The translations under genes were made by a program, and so were the position numbers. From Anaerolineae bacterium (GTDB taxonomy: Bacteria; Chloroflexota; Anaerolineae; Aggregatilineales; Phototrophicaceae), in NCBI GenBank assembly GCA_025454525.1, contig JALOOG010000003.1, positions 21,536 through 85,535 on the forward strand: DNA of 64,000 nucleotides, given 5' to 3'. Shown here piece after piece: positions 61,842 through 64,000 of this stretch; position 1 is the first letter of the stretch, and each line of letters starts with the position of its first letter. The notes under the pieces were generated by a model. That model was not told the DNA's origin and did no database searches. It saw only the letters and a program-made list of their open reading frames with translations.

Positions 61842-63372
61842 AGCGTTGAATTTCCGGTGTTTCGAGATCGCGTCCCGGTGTAAGCGCAAAATACGAATCG
61901 GCCCATAAACCATGCGGGTTAAGGTGTTCGGCGCGAGTGGCCGCGATCTCTGCTGCTAAGCCTTTGAGATCTGTAATTTGATCCGGGATCGGTCGGTCAT
62001 CCGGCACATTGGCATAGAGGTAAACGTAATCCTCATGCACACGCAAAGTATGAATCTGCCAATGGCGTTGTGTGAGTTGCTGATCAAGGCCGGTGATGAT
62101 CGCTTGTGCTACACGATTGTCTAACACCGCATCCGGATCGCGTAATAACCAGATAAACGTATACGGGATCAATGACCCGGTAAATGCCACGATCGCATCC
62201 GGTTCAGCGGGGTGATCGAGTGACTCAAATTCGATCGTGGGTGGGGGCGCGGAGTGAATGAGAGAAGCAGACTCCAAGATAGGCGTTGGCGACTCCGCTT
62301 CAGCCGTTGGCATCGACTCCTCTGGGACAAGGGTGAGCGCTTGCAACAATTTTTCGCTCTGTTTGCGGATCACCCGTAAGGGCATATTGCCCAAAAAGAC
62401 CATCGTCAAGGTAAAGTCGGCCTCGGTGCGCCGTGAAAATAAGAGGTAATCCTTGCCTGTAGTCGGGAGGTTGACAAAACGAATCCGCGATTGTCCTTCG
62501 GAAGCTTGCCAATCACCGTCGATCAAGCGATGGATTTCGGCGATCTCTTCTGCGATCAATTTACCCGCATGGGCGATGATCTGGTCATTTTGGGTAAGGA
62601 TCGTCGCTTCGGTCGTCAACTCTAACGAGGCTTGGGTGAGTTCCGTTGCTAAGCGTCCGATCTGCTCCAGCGTGGGCGCTTCGGGTGAAAATTCGGGCGT
62701 TAACTCCACACGATGATCACTAATGTCCTCAAGAATTTGACGGGCCAAGATCGCACCAGATCCCTCATCTACGGGCAGGGGTTGAGGTTCTTCTAATACG
62801 ATCGGCTCTTGTAAGATTTCAACGACCTCTTGAATCGCGCTATCGACCGGACGTAGATCGCGAATTGTGCCACCTTCTTCAAGGCTAGGAAGTGGGGGTT
62901 CTTCTTCAGCGAGACGGGCAAAGGCGCTTTCGGATGACAATAACGCGATGCCTAAAGCGCTTTCGGAGAAGCTGGGCGCTTCTACGGTGTCCGGTAACAA
63001 TTGCTCTTGGGCATGGCGCACCGCCTGTTGTAGGATCGGGATTAATTGCCGGATCGGAAGCGGGGTATCGATCACATCTTGCAATTGGAGATCACTCATT
63101 GCGGCCAAGGTTTCGGCATTTTTAGGATTGGCGATCAAGGCGATGTCGGGTTGCAGTTCGCGAATGCGCCGGATGATCTCGCTACCGGAGAGGCCTTTTA
63201 GCGTAAAATCAACCATCACTACGTCATGGGGTCGCAAGCGTAAGTAATCAAGTGCTGTATCGGGCGTAGTAAACGGGGCAACTTCATAACCGCCCAACTG
63301 TTCAAGCGCTTTTTTAGCGGTCACCGCAAAATCGAGTCTACGGTTAATGATCATCAAACGTGTGCGGATCAA
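61822..63372 (-). CDS. Pseudo-receiver protein with Roadblock-like middle and inactive Y1-transposase-like C-terminus
   Basis: About 516 residues, from TTG 63372 (AAAGGG nine bases upstream); starting at ATG 63354 would lose the first receiver strand. Residues 1-120 resemble a response-regulator receiver: the phosphate-accepting Asp is in VVMVDFTLKG, but the usual acidic pair after strand one is replaced (IINRRLD). Residues 235-360 look like a Roadblock/LC7-type segment. The last 113 residues align with IS200/IS605 TnpA: WQIHTLRVHEDYVYLYANVP, TDLKGLAAEI, LWADSYFALTPG, EIQRFIRFAR. In TnpA the HUH pair (HxH) and the tyrosine are catalytic; here they are YVY and F. It may be a recruited DNA-binding or scaffold domain. 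Confidence 0.6.
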   Translation of the reverse strand: MIRTRLMIINRRLDFAVTAKKALEQLGGYEVAPFTTPDTALDYLRLRPHDVVMVDFTLKGLSGSEIIRRIRELQPDIALIANPKNAETLAAMSDLQLQDVIDTPLPIRQLIPILQQAVRHAQEQLLPDTVEAPSFSESALGIALLSSESAFARLAEEEPPLPSLEEGGTIRDLRPVDSAIQEVVEILQEPIVLEEPQPLPVDEGSGAILARQILEDISDHRVELTPEFSPEAPTLEQIGRLATELTQASLELTTEATILTQNDQIIAHAGKLIAEEIAEIHRLIDGDWQASEGQSRIRFVNLPTTGKDYLLFSRRTEADFTLTMVFLGNMPLRVIRKQSEKLLQALTLVPEESMPTAEAESPTPILESASLIHSAPPPTIEFESLDHPAEPDAIVAFTGSLIPYTFIWLLRDPDAVLDNRVAQAIITGLDQQLTQRHWQIHTLRVHEDYVYLYANVPDDRPIPDQITDLKGLAAEIAATRAEHLNPHGLWADSYFALTPGRDLETPEIQRFIRFAR

Positions 63373-63510
63373 CGCGAACGCCCTTTCACTGGTAACAATC
63401 CCTCTATTGTACTTCGAGACAGGGATTACGCAATTTGTAAGTGTTGGATGTCGGATGAACATCCCACAAACTTAGTGAAAGCGCTCAGCAACGGACACAG
63501 GGAACACAAG

Positions 63511-63630
63511 TAGGTACAGGAAAGTTTCTTCTGTCCAACCCCACCCTAGCCTTCACCCATGCATGAGGGGGGAACTGGCCCGCGTGAGATGAGCTGATCC
63601 GTCTGGGATACTTTTCTGAGATTACACTCT
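63511..63630. repeat. Third copy of the C-rich dispersed repeat
   Basis: Begins AGGTACAGGAAAG, then AACCCCACCCTAGCC, a CATGAGGGGGGAACTGGCC arm and a CTTTTCTGAGAT end, matching the two copies at 8662-8778 and 8848-8918. It lies between the pseudo-receiver gene and the EamA gene. Confidence 0.6.
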
Positions 63631-63639
63631 ATACCTCAC

Positions 63640-64000
63640 TTACGTTTTAAGCTCTGAAAGGTTACTTTTGGGTGGACGCAACGCGATCAAGACCCCGATC
63701 GCGATCAATGCCCCGCCGATCCACAAGGGCGCGGTCATGCCTTGCCCCAAGATCAACGCGCTTAAGATCACCCCGACCAACGGTTGCGCGAAGAAAAAGA
63801 GCGAGGCCACCGACGCATCGACCAACGCGAACGCCCGATTCCATAACCACATCGCAGCTGCTGTGGAGATCACGCCTAAATACAACACCCCGATCACCGT
63901 TCCGCTATCGATCACGCCGATCGGCTTGGTCTGGAGTTCAATCAACGCGGACGGGATCACAAGGATCAAGCCGCCGATGAACAGGTAAAACGTCACGATC
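63640..64000 (-). CDS. EamA/DMT-family exporter, N-terminus cut by window
   Basis: About 120 residues; the frame runs off the window end, so the start is missing. It is the second half of a drug/metabolite transporter with about four hydrophobic segments: IGVLYLGVISTAAAMWLWNRA, then FALVDASVASLFFFAQPLVG, VILSALILGQGMTAPLWIGG and LIAIGVLIAL. The conserved pattern is the inverted EamA repeat. It would export a small metabolite or drug, unknown which. A short charged tail ends the protein. Confidence 0.85.
   Translation of the reverse strand, partial: IVTFYLFIGGLILVIPSALIELQTKPIGVIDSGTVIGVLYLGVISTAAAMWLWNRAFALVDASVASLFFFAQPLVGVILSALILGQGMTAPLWIGGALIAIGVLIALRPPKSNLSELKT

Overview
The window looks like a chromosomal piece of a Chloroflexota bacterium (Anaerolineae-like). 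This is an inference from gene content: secreted proteins with Pro/Thr linkers, a fused transaldolase-glucose-6-phosphate isomerase, a kinase fused to an ATPase module, tandem Uma2 proteins, TIR-TPR and PIN-domain genes, and good Shine-Dalgarno sites. Base use is moderate in GC and strikingly rich in GATC, often within GCGATCGC. No phage, plasmid or intact transposon is visible. There is one tRNA (Pro, anticodon CGG) and no rRNA.

Layout. 1-8.6 kb: the end of a ClpC-type chaperone, a membrane glycosyltransferase, a methyltransferase, a DUF427 protein, a large AddB-like helicase-nuclease, an FmdB-type zinc ribbon and a short-chain dehydrogenase. 8.9-26 kb: a minus-strand surface locus, read from right to left. 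It begins with a ~3040-residue secreted protein (FG-GAP propellers plus about fifteen Calx-beta-like repeats), then a small secreted protein, a beta-helix protein and six tail-collar proteins arranged as two copies of the same three-gene cassette. 26.4-32.3 kb: a membrane protein, an FAH-family hydrolase, a ParA-like protein with a broken P-loop, and tal-pgi. 32.4-34.7 kb: tRNA-Pro and a secreted protein. 34.8-42.9 kb: one minus-strand operon of Mrp antiporter genes (A-B fused, C, D, E, F, G) followed by a HAD phosphatase, a shikimate-kinase-like protein without its P-loop lysine, and a nitrilase-family amidase. 43-52 kb: SDR, glycosyltransferase, pentapeptide membrane protein, a PIN toxin pair, kinase-ATPase, phosphoribosyltransferase, PadR regulator and ribosomal protein S1. 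52-64 kb: secreted proteins, a cell-wall amidase, TIR-TPR, two Uma2 proteins, a beta-propeller protein, a pseudo-receiver protein with a transposase-like tail, and an EamA exporter cut by the window end.

The signals I find most worth a second look are these. (1) Three secreted proteins share a C-terminal module with a cysteine pair and end in exactly IPMP, which suggests a sorting or anchoring tag. (2) A family of about 200 bp intergenic elements occurs three times (7.1, 44.0 and 58.1 kb). Each has an inverted-repeat operator, an extended -10 promoter and a downstream T-run, as expected of a regulated small-RNA family. (3) The gene at 61822-63372 joins a receiver lacking its acidic pocket to an IS200-type Y1 transposase fold in which both HUH histidines and the catalytic tyrosine are replaced. 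(4) The tail-collar genes form a duplicated C-B-A trio behind the giant adhesin genes.
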